A model generated the notes under the pieces. The model was not told the DNA's origin. It was given only the letters and a program-made list of their open reading frames with translations, and did not search any database. DNA of 64,000 nt, taken from positions 44,058,501-44,122,500 of the forward strand of contig CM072802.1 of NCBI GenBank assembly GCA_037013495.1, written 5' to 3'. The position numbers were made by a program, and so were the translations under genes. Source of the stretch: Hippophae tibetana. Lineage: Eukaryota; Streptophyta; Magnoliopsida; Rosales; Elaeagnaceae. Positions 1 to 12,309 of the stretch are shown piece by piece (the stretch's first letter is position 1; each line of letters begins with the position of its first letter).

Positions 1-1085
1 AAATTATATCCGTAAAATTTATAATCATAAAAATAAAATATTTTATATTCACATCATATAATTGTTTTTTTTTTAAAAGAGTCTGCTATATCATTTTACT
101 TTAAAATCATTTAAATTGAACTTTTTCTATTTAGACTCATTTAATGTTAAATGTCATCCAATCAGAATTCATTCAATATTAAGAATGTTATTTATATTGT
201 TATAAGTTTTATGGAGTTACTTTTTGTAATTTTCCTAAAAAATTTGCTCAAATTTTGTATTATTTATTTTAGACAATTATGTGCAAATCTGATATGTAAT
301 TTAATATATTTTCAATTATTATACTTATATATAATTTTGTACAAATTTTATATTGTTTTTATCAAGAAATATATGAATATACTTGCGGTATAATTTACAA
401 ATTATTATACATATTTTGTATATTTTACAAAAGTGAATTCAATATAAAGTTCTCAAATTAAAAATATTATTTATTATGAAAATTTTGATGTAGTAGGTTA
501 TTTTACAAGATATATCAAAATTTTATATAAATTTATGAGCTATAGATAAATGTTATTTTGGAAACTATACATAAATTTTACATAATTTTATAAGATATAT
601 ATTAAATTTATATTAATTTACGTAAAAACCTTTAAATTACCATATTAATCTTGAAATAAATTTTAAATTATATATATTAGTCAACATAAATAATTTTATG
701 TTTTAGTGTCATGTTGTAAAATGTTCAAAAAGTATATATAATTAAGTTTTATAGAAATAAAATTTAAGATAAATGAGTTTTGAATTAAAAATATTACTTT
801 ATAGTAACATTTTCATGTTCTAAGAATTATTGAGAAATTATAAAATATAATACTCCTTAAATTTGTAACAATAAAAATAACATCTTAATAATATCGAATA
901 AGGTTTAATTGAATGACATTTAACATTAAGCGAGTCTAAATGAGTATAATTCAATTTTGAATAGAATCTAATTTAACTTGGAATTCAAAATAAAATGATA
1001 TGTCAAATTTTTTTTTTAATAGTAAAAATATATAAATCTGACATAATGTATATTATTTTGTGATTACAAATTTTAAGACTATCAT
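1..1085. mobile_element. Degenerate long-inverted-repeat element (MITE or MULE-like), left end cut by window edge
   Basis: Bases 1-165 and about 910-1085 are imperfect inverted copies of each other; for example TTTAGACTCATTTAATGTTA near 131 pairs with the reverse of the stretch near 925-945. The arms are well over 150 bp and run to the window edge, so the true left terminus is not visible. The interior (166-909) is AT-rich with no plausible coding region. Long arms with a non-coding core fit a Mutator-like or foldback non-autonomous DNA transposon, but no target duplication can be checked. A related arm lies at 3985-4215. Confidence 0.55.
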
Positions 1086-1837
1086 TTTAGTTGTTTTTTC
1101 AAGACTATTGTGTAAGTTGTACACAAATATTACATAATTTTATATCATTACAAAAATATTATAAAAATTTGTAGTTATTTTGTAAGCAGTATAGAATTTG
1201 AATTTTTTTTTATAAACTTTATAGATTTATTCATGGTGGTCACAGATGGTAGTCATCGGGCCACTGAAGGCGGTGATCGTCAAACCTCTAATAAGTTTGC
1301 ATATGGTGGTCACTAGACACTTTAACGTAGTTGAAGGTTAAATGTGAGATTATATATATATATTATAATTATTAAACATATTATTTTTATATTAAATGTA
1401 TATACCCATTGAATCTTTTATTCCTATGTTAATTTATTCTCCTCGGACAAATTTCATAGTTTCTAATATAATTAAACAATATTGTTCTATGTCTCGATTA
1501 AAAAGGGAAACTTTGTTTTTTTTTTCTTTTTGCAATATTCAAATAAAAGTAACATTTAAAACATCACGTAGAAATCAACCTAGCACTCATCATATTGGAT
1601 TATATATTTTATTAACAAGAAAAAGTTTAATTCAAATATTTTATATTCAATATATATAATTTAAAATTAGTTTAAATTAAATTCTTATTATTTATATTCA
1701 TTAAAATTAAAATCTATTTTATTATTATAAATTATAAGAATATTATATTATATAATTTATAAACAGATAAAAGAATTAATAATAAAGTTGTACAACAATC
1801 AATTAAACATAAACTAATACATAATCTCAAGACGTAC
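1086..1837. other. AT-rich spacer, probably within or after the NPF gene
   Basis: No gene is recognised. If the transporter gene is intact this is part of its next intron, since 1837-1836 is a splice donor on the minus strand. A somewhat GC-richer patch near 1230-1330 contains repeated TGGTGGTCAC words and is unexplained. None of the conserved peptides of the NPF C-terminal half were seen here on the minus strand. Confidence 0.4.
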
Positions 1838-3800
1838 CTGAAGGATTTCAACAATTGCACTACTTCCACGAATAACATGAAGGCGATACATAGGCAATCC
1901 AGCAGCAAATATGATGATACCCAAGAACATGGCAATAGTTGAAATCCCAAAGCCCCAATCCCATCCTCTATTGTCCTGGATCCACACAATTAGTGTTAAA
2001 CTAACTGATGCTCCAACACATAATGCTAGCAGAAACAAGTTGAAAAAGCTTGACATCTGCCTTGCTTCTTTAGGGTCATTTTCTTCGAACTGATCGGCGC
2101 CATGTGCTGGTAATGCAGCCTTAACACCAGCGCTGCCGACGGCCAACATGTAGAGAGAAATGAATAGAAAGGCAGCCTTGCTACCAGACACTTGCTTACA
2201 AGAAGAAGTTGGGTCAAAGACATTGCAAAATGGTGGCCTAAGTTTGCGATAGTGAGCTTGTATAGTCAGCAATGCCATTCCCTGAAAACAAAGATAAACA
2301 ACAAATGGAAACACAATAAGGGTACACAACATAATATTATATTAGGGAGAGGGCCGTACAAGTTAGTGTTAGTCACATGTCATAAAATAGTATTTTAATC
2401 TCTTATATTAAAGAGATCAATTAATATATATATTATGTTAATACTTTTTATTAATTAATTAATGAAAATATGATTAAAATATTTCCATTAGTAAAATAAA
2501 ATTAAAATAAATAATTTTCTATTTAAAAAAACATCAAAATAAAATAGTTACAATTAACTAAAATAATTAAATTATTTTATATTAATATCACATTTTAGTT
2601 TATCGACGAAAAAAATTATATTTTAATTAAAAATATATTTAAATAATATTATTTATTTTTAATTAATTATTTTTTAAAATATATAAAATTAAATAATATC
2701 TTTTATAATATATGCCACTAAATGCACAATGAAACTAAACATGAGAGATTTGAGTGACATTTTTCTCATAGTATTATCTATAAGATTAATAGCAACAAAT
2801 TCTCTTAAAAATTTAATGTAGATGGAATATTTATATTTCTAAAACTTATATTTTACATCTTAGCACTTCTTTTACTTTTATGGACCTTTTGTGATATTTT
2901 TAAAGGATCTATCACGTAGAATATACTTCTAGTGAGGTAGGAGTGAAAGAAAGAGATACCGATTTCGTATTAAGTCATGCAAATGAGAATTTTGGATTTG
3001 GAGAAAGATCCGAACACATGAACTTTTGCTTTTAAAGAAGATTGTTAATTAACAACATATTCTTGTAAAATCTTTAACAATTAAGAAATAGGTTAATTAT
3101 GTCATATTTTAGGTCTTATATCTCAATTGGAAAAAAACATAAATAAATTAAAATCATACCAGAAATTCAAGGAAGCCAGCAATGAGAACAATTTTGAATC
3201 TGCCAATATAAGTATCAGCAAGAAAAGCCATGAATATGGAGAGAATATAACAAGTACCCATGAAATTGGTAAGCTCATTAGCTGCATCTGCTAATTCAAA
3301 GTGCATCACTCTAATGAAGTATGTCACCAAATTCACTGCCATTGCTAAAGTAGCCATGTTCTCAAATCCAAGCGTAGCTGTCACATTACATATTTATACC
3401 CAAGTGATAATCATCCTCTTTGTAAAAGGAAATAAACTCATTTTAAGTCTTTATTAAAAGTTATCAAAAATTAACTATTCAAAATCTTAAACTATTAAAA
3501 GAATAACAACTATATTTTTATAAATCTATGAGTAGAATTAAACAAATAATCAGAATATATAATTGAGGGTATACGTAGTCATTACTTAGAATAAGCAAAG
3601 AAGTTCTGCTTCCTCCATGTCTATACTTCAATGCTGTTCTTCCCTTCCAGTCAACCTTTCCTTCAACAAGATCAGATTTTTCCTGCAATAAAGGAAATAT
3701 AGTTTAATTCAAATATTTATGACATGGGAAAGAGAGGAAAGCTAAAAGTGTATGTCAATTTAGAAATACAAATTAAGACACAAAAAGGAGGAATCACCAT
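1838..3800 (-). CDS. NRT1/PTR family (NPF) transporter, 5' half of gene (four exons)
   Basis: Proton-coupled MFS transporter of the plant NPF family (nitrate, peptide or hormone substrates), expected in the plasma or vacuolar membrane. Proposed exons on the minus strand: 3800-3798 (only the ATG, donor GTGATT), 3682-3586, 3377-3160 and 2281-1838. All junctions are GT-AG and the phases agree, giving 762 nt or 254 codons. The joined peptide has the features of an NPF N-terminal lobe: [10 protein letters not shown], the RHGG turn, GFENMA in TM1, [27 protein letters not shown] and [11 protein letters not shown]. It stops just after TM6, at the start of the central loop; full NPF proteins are about 550-600 residues. 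The rest must lie left of the window behind a long intron, or is lost. The ExxE(R/K) proton-coupling motif of TM1 reads LGFEN, so its first Glu is missing. The subfamily looks closest to NPF4-like proteins, but from memory only. Confidence 0.85.
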
Positions 3801-3915
3801 GGTTATAAGGTTGTTCTAATGGACTATGTTATTAGAGAAAATATATTGTTGAAATATACGACATCAATTGAGAAGATATTTGAAGGCATACGAATAAGCT
3901 AAAACACTGGGCTTC

Positions 3916-3923
3916 TATTTATA
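3916..3923 (-). promoter_or_regulatory. TATA box of the NPF gene
   Basis: TATAAATA on the minus strand lies about 115 bp upstream of the proposed ATG at 3800. Transcription would start near 3885-3893 and give a leader of about 90 nt. This supports the choice of a tiny first exon ending right after the ATG. Confidence 0.55.
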
Positions 3924-3984
3924 GTGGTTTTATTTTTTGGTAAATTATAAAAAATTAATATATTTATAACTTATAATAACAAAA

Positions 3985-4215
3985 ATATTACGGTAAGATT
4001 TAATTGGATGCATTTAACATTGAATAAATTTCAATAATTATAGGTCAAATTAAATATCGTTTAATTGAATTACGTTCGATATTAAATAATTATAATTTAA
4101 ATTAAACGGTATCTATTTAAATGAAATTTAATATAAAATAGTATGGTATATAATTTTTAAGTAATAAAAATATATTATTTAGATATAAAATATATTATTT
4201 TTATAATTATAAATA
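3985..4215. repeat. Single arm related to the inverted-repeat element at 1-1085
   Basis: This stretch, beginning TAAGATTTAATTGGATGCAT, resembles the right arm at about 901-1080 in the same orientation, including the ATTTAACATT core and the AT-rich tail before AATTATAAATATTAAG. It lies directly upstream of the NPF promoter. It may be a solo arm or a decayed smaller element. Confidence 0.4.
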
Positions 4216-5865
4216 TTAAGTGATTTATTTTTATCTTTTTCCTTAAATTTTTTCAAGAATTGAGTTAAAATCTTAAAGAACTTATAATAAGAATTTGGAC
4301 TTGATATTAGTGACGACCATTTTTCGTCATGATTAATGTTACTCTTCTTTTTGTACAAAAATATTTGTTTTGGAATTTATAAAAAAAAATACATGTTTTT
4401 GGAAAATAATATATTTGTTTGGAATTTATCAAAAAAAAAAATACTTATTTTTGGAAAATAATATTTATCATACTTTTTAAAATTTATAATTATAAAATAA
4501 TATTTTTTTTTATCTTACTTATATATTTTAAATAAAAAAAACTATTTATAAAAATTTATGTATAATTAAACTTGTTTAATATAAAACTCTAATCCATTAG
4601 ATTTATTTATATTATTAAGGTGTTAGTGATTTACATACATGTTTTGCTAGTTAGCTTTGCCGACTTGGTTTGATAATTTTTTGTTTTGATTGATAAACTG
4701 TTTTTTTATGTTAATTACAATGTCAATCACTCTTTTTATTGGAGATTCTTTTAACACTTAAGTCAATGCGGTGTTGATGGTTTGTATTTATATTGTAGGA
4801 TAAGGCACGTAGTAATCATGGGACTCTTGCTACTGCATACCCAGTCGATTAAGCTATATTGTGGCCTAGCATGTTAGTACATGCAAGTCAAAAACCATTA
4901 TCTACACAAGGTTGGCTTGGTAATAACCCCTTCTCAAATACAATGTTGACTTTTAATTCTAAATTTATATTGTTATTTGAAAACCGATTGGATACCACAA
5001 GTTAAAAGGCATAAAAAAGTAATTTGTTGACCACCCTAATAGATGATAACTACAAGCATGTCTTATAATCCAACTATCTTAATGTGTTAATTGCGATTGG
5101 TGCTCAGTTTAAGTGAGATGCATTGGAAAGAGTGGAAGAAAAACCTTCTCACTTGGCTATGTTGCTTCTAAGTCTGCGTGTGTCTACCAAAGGCTCAACA
5201 AGATGGTTAATTATTATTGCTTCTATATTAATAGTCTTACATTTGGACATGGTGTTCTTAAGCACTAAGTGTCTAGTGTGGCAAGAGAAAGGGGCGGTGG
5301 TTCGAGACACTGAGGAATACTTGTTTATATATACTTTATAGCTAGTTGAGTCATATGACATTCTTATTGTTGATTAAATAGGTACTAATCAAATATGTTT
5401 TGTCATGATCAGTTCGTCTTAAGTGATCAGATTGTTGGAATATGTGATCTTATATTTAAAGATGCACGTATATGTTACTCGATTAAAAATTACTACATTA
5501 ATTAAATAAATGAAACGTATTATTTTTTAAACATATTTTTTATTCTAACAATACTGTATTCAATTGATTGTCACAATATGAGTTTGATTCTCACCTAAGA
5601 CAAGAACATTATATCACCAAACATTCAATAAATTAATGATTGATAAATAAATTCAAAAGTTGTTAAACTGAAAGGTTATGTTGTGATTGACTTATCATGG
5701 TTAGAAGTCGATAACACAAAATTCTAAAAATATCAATTTTTTACAAAACAACAAACTTCACTTAACTTTACACATTCAAAAAGTGCCCAACAAAGCCAAA
5801 TACATCTTGTAAGATATATATTATACACAACATAAAACATTGTCATTAGGTCAAAACACAAAAGC
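4216..5865. other. AT-rich intergenic DNA with a 50-bp tandem repeat
   Basis: No gene is recognised. Two near-identical units of about 50 bp, each starting ATATTTGTTT and ending GGAAAATAAT, lie at 4361-4410 and 4411-4462. The stretch 4790-5340 has higher complexity and short open frames in both directions around 5123-5361, but no family motif could be read. A GGTTCGAGAC word near 5298 looks like a tRNA/SINE B box without a convincing A box. Confidence 0.4.
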
Positions 5866-6560
5866 TAGAAACACTATACAACTTGACAAGGATATAAAAA
5901 CAACCTAAACTACAACAGCTATAAAGGGTGAACTAGAAAGTTCAGTGAGTATATAAGTTTTGTAAAATAACATAATATTCATGTAAACTACGTATGAAAT
6001 ACTTATGAATTATCTTAAATTACATGTTGATAAAAATAACATACATGTAGTACTCTTTATGATAAAATAATGTACTCATAAGTGTATAACCTAAGTTTCA
6101 TAAAATAATTATGATTTAGTACCTGTGAAAGCTATAAATAACATGCTCACAACTTATAATGAAATTATATTATGATAAAAATTATCTGTCCATGATATTT
6201 AGAATATAATAATATGTTATGATTAGTGTACTAATAAAATGTATAATCATGAGAAATGTGTTTTTTATTGCTAAGAGCACTTGGGATTTGGTCGTACACG
6301 GAGGAGACATTTATCATTGGTGCTAAGTCTCAACTATACATATGGGAAACTTGCTTGATATAGCCATTATAATGGCTTAGTTGGCTCTAAAAACACATGA
6401 GTCATGTGCGCATTGACTTAATAGAACTTGTTATTATACTGAACTTGTAACATGATACTGAACATGTAAAATCATATTGAGTTGGTAAACATCATAATGA
6501 ACTGAATATGGATCAAATCTACTAGTCATGAAGTTTTACCAAGTCACCATATATCTTAAT
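5866..6560. repeat. Possible decayed gypsy-like LTR
   Basis: The stretch around CTAGAAAGTTCAGTGAGTAT, followed by stop-rich TA-dense sequence and GGGAAACTTGCTTG, has the look of plant Ty3-gypsy LTR sequence. No second LTR, primer site or coding trace is attached. This is a recognition by texture only. Confidence 0.18.
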
Positions 6561-6929
6561 GCTGAGTAGAATGAATAATCATGAATACATGAGGAAAATT
6601 ACTCTCACAATTGTAAAATATTTACAAAATATGCAAGTTTATATAAAAACTAGTATACATAATAAAATTGATTTAATCTTAATTTACTTGCAAATTATCA
6701 TGCATGTACCTAACTGATTTTAATAATGAAAATAAAATATATTCTCATGTTGTATATGTTCTTAAAGTGTATTGAAATTGATAGGTAAATGTTTCTTCTA
6801 ATACTAGTGAAAATGAATGCACTTTTCATAAACATGCAACTTATAACAATTGGATTTATTTGAATATGAATGTGGTCTACAACAATATTATCCATACTTT
6901 AGAGAAGATATTAGGTATCCATTTTGAAA

Positions 6930-7480
6930 GTTTATAAAATACAGACCTCATTAACCTAGAGGGGGTGAATAGGTTATTTTTTATTTTTATCAATTTATAA
7001 TTTGATAACCTAAACAAAGTGGCTAGACATGCAATCGTGTGTAAAAATAAAGTGCAAAAATAAGAAAATAACACACGGTAATTTTAGGTGGAAACAACCT
7101 AGGCCACAACCATGACCTAAGAGGAAAACCACCGGTCCACCGAATCACCTAACATTCCACTATGAAAATCAAATGTTCAAGTACAAACTCGGTCTTATGC
7201 TACCCTTCCTAGTATACTACCCCAATATACTTTACTTACGAGCCCTTCCTCTATTTTTACAGTTTCTAATGTTAGCGTGAGCGGTTTTCATACCAACGTT
7301 CCAATAATTTTCTCGCTAATCAGATACGTTCCCAAATTAACTGAAAAATAGTTAGCACAAAAACACAAGTACCCATGTGAGCTCACAGATGGATTTAACA
7401 ATAAATAATCATAACTAGATGATTCAAAATATATGTCATGTAAATTAAATCAACTAGCAAGTAATTTGTTTGGTTATTCT
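6930..7480 (-). repeat. Possible copia LTR fragment in antisense
   Basis: CCTAGAGGGGGTGAATAGG and the following ACACGGTAATTTTAGGTGG stretch resemble the antisense of plant copia LTRs, in which a similar block precedes a run of AACC/CCACGG words. No paired LTR or coding region could be tied to it. Boundaries are approximate. Confidence 0.25.
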
Positions 7481-9738
7481 CTTTTGCATATGCTATATCT
7501 TTGTGAATTTGTATGGTTATTTTAAAAAACTTGTGTTAATATCCTACTTTGATGATTTGTATTTCTCTAACAAGCTCAACAGTCCACCTTTAGTGTCTCT
7601 TGAGCCAAAATTGTAGGTGCTGATTGGTTAGAAAAAAGAATTTAGGTCATTCTTGAATCATTTGTTTCTTTTTTTCCACCATTGTTCTTATATCCTTAGT
7701 TTCCCATCTTTTAACCTTTGTGGTATCCTTTCATTTGTTTGCTCTTACATACAGGCCTAGCTCAAAGATTTATTCCCACTTACCTTATCCACCCTTTGAT
7801 TGAGCTTGTATGTTCTAGGTTTGTCAGTTTTATCCTTTTGATTTCTATAATAACAAGAGGAAAAGAAGAAAGGGAGATGAAAAAAGAAAAAGGTTGATAA
7901 TGGATCGATGAATATAAAAGAAAGATGGGAAAGATGGAGAAAAGAAATAAAAAGAAGTCTTGAGATTTATTTGTGTAAAACAAAAGGAATAAAAGTGAAA
8001 AGATGATTAGTGTGTTGAGGTAGTGTTGCATAAACAAATAATTTTTGTGTTTTGTTCTATCAACTTCATTGGTTGATATTTGAGAAGTAAAGAGAAAAAA
8101 AACCCATGTTTGAGGGTAAGTGTCCTAGTTATAAACTTATTTGTTTGTTTGGATTAACAAAGGTGTGTTCAAGCCTAAATGTCTTCTCTCTCCTACCCAT
8201 TCCTTAGCTTTTCACTAAAATCTTTGATAGATAAATTGATTTTTTCTTGGCTGAAAATTACATTAGTAGAATGAGAATAATTGTGCATATATAAAGCTTG
8301 TTTCAACTTGAGCCTATATTTTAATTTTCTTGGTTCGCTTAAGCATGTCATGATGGAAATTGGAGTAAAAACTTTTTGCATATCACACACTATGCATGGC
8401 ATCAAAACTTTAGTGATACGCTTACATGAATACATCATTGATTGATGAACATGTGAATTTTTATGTTGAATGTATTGTTTATCCTTTACTGACCTTTTAA
8501 TTTTTGAACATGATTTATTTGCTTCCTTATTCTATATTTTGTGTTGACTACTATGTGTAGATTCCTTTGTGTTAGGGGTTTGCAAGTAGACTGCATAACT
8601 TATTTATTTTATTTCATGCATTTTTAGGGGGAGAGGTGTATGTCTTGTGTATGCTATCAAGGGAAGTGATGTGTTTATTTTATTTCCTATTGTTAGTCTT
8701 ATTTGTGAGTTTTTGTTATGTTGTAATTTCATGTGACATTTCTTTCTCTATGAAGTACCACTGTATGAACTATGCATAAATAGGATAGTTAGTTTGACAT
8801 ATTGCATGCATTGGATGTAATCTCTAGTTTCACATGTCTACCTTTGTGTTTCCCTAGTTCTGCTTCCTTCTTGCATACTTCGTACTTGTTATTTGCTGCT
8901 TAGTAATTGTTGTTGGAATGCATGACATATGTTTTCTTGGATAGATTGAGATGTTTTCTATCTACACTTATCTTTAGTTATTCATGTATTTAGTTTGTTT
9001 CATGTTGCATTCTTCTACCCTACTAGGTGTCTTGGTTCTTCTTTGTGTCCTTTCTCTTGAAACATGTGGTATTTCTTATAGTGTTTGCTTTAATCTTACC
9101 AGTAATGTTGCATTAGTGTAAGGATTATAGAATATTTGTATGTCTTCTCTCCCTCATAGTGGAGTGTAGCTTTGACTTTCAGTGTCAAAAAGGGGAGAAG
9201 TTTCTATATACAACTATATGTTTGTTTCCATGCTTTGTGTTGCATAGGCTATGAGTTTAGGATTTCACTACTTATTGTTGTTTGACTTGCATGCATTCAA
9301 AGGGAGTGTTGCATGATTTCAAGGGGAATTGTGCACCTTTACTTGTGTTTGTGACCATCATTGTGTACCTATGTAGGGGCAACACAATAGCATGTTGTCT
9401 GACTATATGCAATTTCTACATTATACGTTCATAGGGTATATGTTTTCTTCGTGTGTCTAGGTTATAGGTGTAGAGTAAAGTCTGTGTGCTTCAAGTATGT
9501 TGTGTGTAATGGTGCTACGTTCCTTGTGAAAAAGGATTGGATGAGTTGATTCTTGAATTTGGATGGAGCACTCAAGATGAATGCACTTAGAATAAGTCTT
9601 TCTTTTTGGTTTTGGTGTTTGTCATTGTGCTGTTTATAGGAACAAACAACTTTAGGAAATCTTTTTTATCATCTCATGTTTGATGAGCATATGTATTTAG
9701 TTATGCAGTGTTTTGACATAAAACCAAATAGGGAGAAT
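7481..9738. other. T-rich non-coding DNA, probably retroelement-derived
   Basis: No gene is recognised on either strand. The plus strand is rich in T and in GTGT/TTGC words. It contains several GGGGAGA-type purine runs (near 8630, 9190 and 9725) of the sort found near polypurine tracts and long untranslated regions of plant LTR elements. It could be the non-coding 3' part of an old element whose LTR begins near 9740. Confidence 0.3.
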
Positions 9739-9739
9739 G

Positions 9740-12300
9740 TGAGTCCCATTGTACTAGTGTCTATATGTTAGCTTCCTATGTACAAAACACGGTGTCTATT
9801 TTATTTTACTTAGTGTATATGTCTTCCTCTATATAAGGTTAGTTGTTGCGGATTAGTAATTCACAGCTGCACATAGGTATACTTTGTATGCAAGCATGTT
9901 TACACACACCATGTGGTTCCTTTTCATAGTGTGCATGCTAGGTAGAGTATTGGTTTTTGATGAACGAGCTAACATTTTCAGTTATAGTTATGGGCATGTC
10001 TTAGGTATAGGTATTTATGGATAGTTCTCGACATTTTTGGAAATGAAAAATGCACCTTTTTACCACCTCACCAACAAGCTCCCCAAAGACCTTGCTAAAT
10101 GCCCTCGCCAACACCCCTAGCAAGGTGGTTGGCAAAGTATGTATTATGAGCCCTCTAAATACCTCCCACTCATTTCTCTTCTATTTACCCATTGTTTAAA
10201 AGCCAAAACTCTACCAAAATTTAGATTCATATTTGTATATATTTTTGAAATTATTTTTGGAGAGCTTACGTTTGAAAGTGGGTCATTTTGTGTTAGTTAT
10301 GAAATTATTGTCTATGTGAGTACCTGACTTGACTATGTGTCTCTTGTATTCGATTTGATATTAGTAGCGGATTGTGCATCACAAGAGGTTATGAGTTGAT
10401 ACACTTCCAGTTATTGACTTTTGGTTATAAATCACACTGCATTAGGTTTTGTTGGCTATGGAGGAATACCGGGTTCAAGTGTTGAACCAAACAATTGTGA
10501 AATAGTAGGTAGTTTGAATAGAGGTCCTAGTTGATAGAGGTTATAGTGGTTTTACTATCTATTAGTTTTGTAATTTATTTACTATTTAGTGAATTATTTT
10601 CTACTTAATGGTTATCTTAAGCAACCTGGGGATGTTACTATATTGATACGGTTTATATGTGAGTTTACCTCATTATATCAAGTGGTATGCATAATTTTTT
10701 GATTGGGCTAGTATAATTTGAGTTTATTGTGTATATATCTCAACATATTGAAGCATAAATTCTAATTAGAAAGCATTTATTATTTACAAGCTTTCTACTA
10801 TGGTATATAATATATGTTATCTAAGTTATCTGCTTTTTGATATTATATTATCTGTGATTCTACTACATGATTTGTATAAGTTTTCTTTTCCTTGTTTGTG
10901 CAAGTTAGGGTCGAGTCCTTTTGGAGTCTATATCTTTTTATTCTAGTCATATACCAAATTGTGAATTATTTTAAAAGAAATTCTACCATATGTCCATGCT
11001 TACATCCAAAATATATTTCATTCATAAATACTCATCATGACTATGAGATTTGGCATATGGACCTCTAGATTTCCTTTCTAGTGACAATCTAGAAGAAGAC
11101 ATCTATATTACACAACTAGATAGTTTCATAGAAAAGAGTTAGATTTAAGATTTAATTATCTGAATTTGATTTATAGTAGTACTCTTATGTCTTTGATTTA
11201 TATCAATTGTATAGTTAGAATGAAAACTATATTCCAAAGATTTTTACAAGAATTACTATTTAAAAATTTATTGATGACATATTTTTTGTAGAATTTTAAA
11301 AACTGAAAGTTAGTATACAGATATTTAAATCATTTACCTAACTTAGACTCATTGGTGAGAGTTGTAATTGTCGACTCCACAAAAGTTGTCAATTAAATGA
11401 TTTATTAATTTCTTAGAAAATAAGCATAATTTAATTAAGAATTAATATGTTAGTCCCACCAAATATTGCAAGTTAATGTTTAATTAATAAAGAATTTGAT
11501 CCCTAACATATGATATTTTCTTACAAAAAAAAAAAGAGAATCAATAATCTTAATCTATATCTCTAATAACCTAATTTATATTGATTAAGCATGATTAACT
11601 AACTAATTTATCCCATAAATTCTCCATTAAATGTAAATATTAATTTTCCAATTATTTTGTTGAATCTATCTTTACTTTTATGTCATTAGATTAGATTTCT
11701 CAAACACAAACTTTGTGATAGAATATTTAGGTTTAATTTTTGTTTTTAAGAATTTGTTGAACTATTTAAAAACCATATGATTTCTCTTTATACCGACGTT
11801 AGAAGTATACTAATAATTTCTTAAAAAATGAGTCGTGCACTTGTGAGCTATTTTACAAACACAAAACTTCAACATCAAAGTTTCTCAAGAGTACTCAGAA
11901 AGTAGAAAGGATAAGAACAATTTCCTATGCTGGTGCAATGTGAAGTCTCAAGCATGCTATGTTGTACATATAGTCTACTAGATATCTATTATGCATTTAG
12001 CATGATGAATAGATATAATTGGAATCCAAATTAGTGACATTGGATACCAATGAAGCATGTACTTAAGTACATCAAGAAAAGGATAAATTATATGCTTGCA
12101 TCTCCTACTTATGGTATTGACCCTATTGGCATACAGATGGAGACTATATGAAAAATGGAAAAATTGAATGTCCAACCCTAAATGTGTGTTTAATCTAGTT
12201 GTTGCATCTATTAGTTGGATGAATGAGATATAATCTTATATGCTATACTCCTTCATTGAAATTGAGTGTAAGCTTTTCGTTAGGATTTCATACTCATTGA
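9740..12300 (+). mobile_element. Ty1-copia fossil, heavily decayed
   Basis: An LTR-like stretch runs from about 9740 to 10680. It begins after the purine tract AGGGAGAATG, has a TATA-like CTATATAAGG near 9830, and is followed at 10683 by TGGTATGC, a partial match to the initiator-tRNA primer site of copia elements. Reverse-transcriptase traces follow near 11040-11300 (EEDIYITQLDSF, which resembles the DEEIYM box region). RNase H traces lie near 11880-12270. Gag and most of integrase are not seen. The element is broken many times over and clearly old. No 3' LTR could be paired. Confidence 0.5.
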
Positions 12301-12309
12301 ACTCACCAA

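Noticed and set aside
151-393. 80-codon open frame near the left edge
   Set aside because: Phe/Leu/Ile/Tyr-rich reading of AT-rich DNA inside the inverted-repeat element.
5290-5310. tRNA or SINE B box
   Set aside because: GGTTCGAGAC alone, without an A box at the right distance or a cloverleaf.
7780-8438. Minus-strand open frames of about 80 codons
   Set aside because: Phe/Ser-rich frames from A/G-rich runs; no recognisable domain or gene context.
9428-9470. CRISPR-like or regular repeat pattern in the 7.5-9.7 kb T-rich region
   Set aside because: Recurrent GTGT and TTGC words are irregularly spaced; this is composition, not an array.
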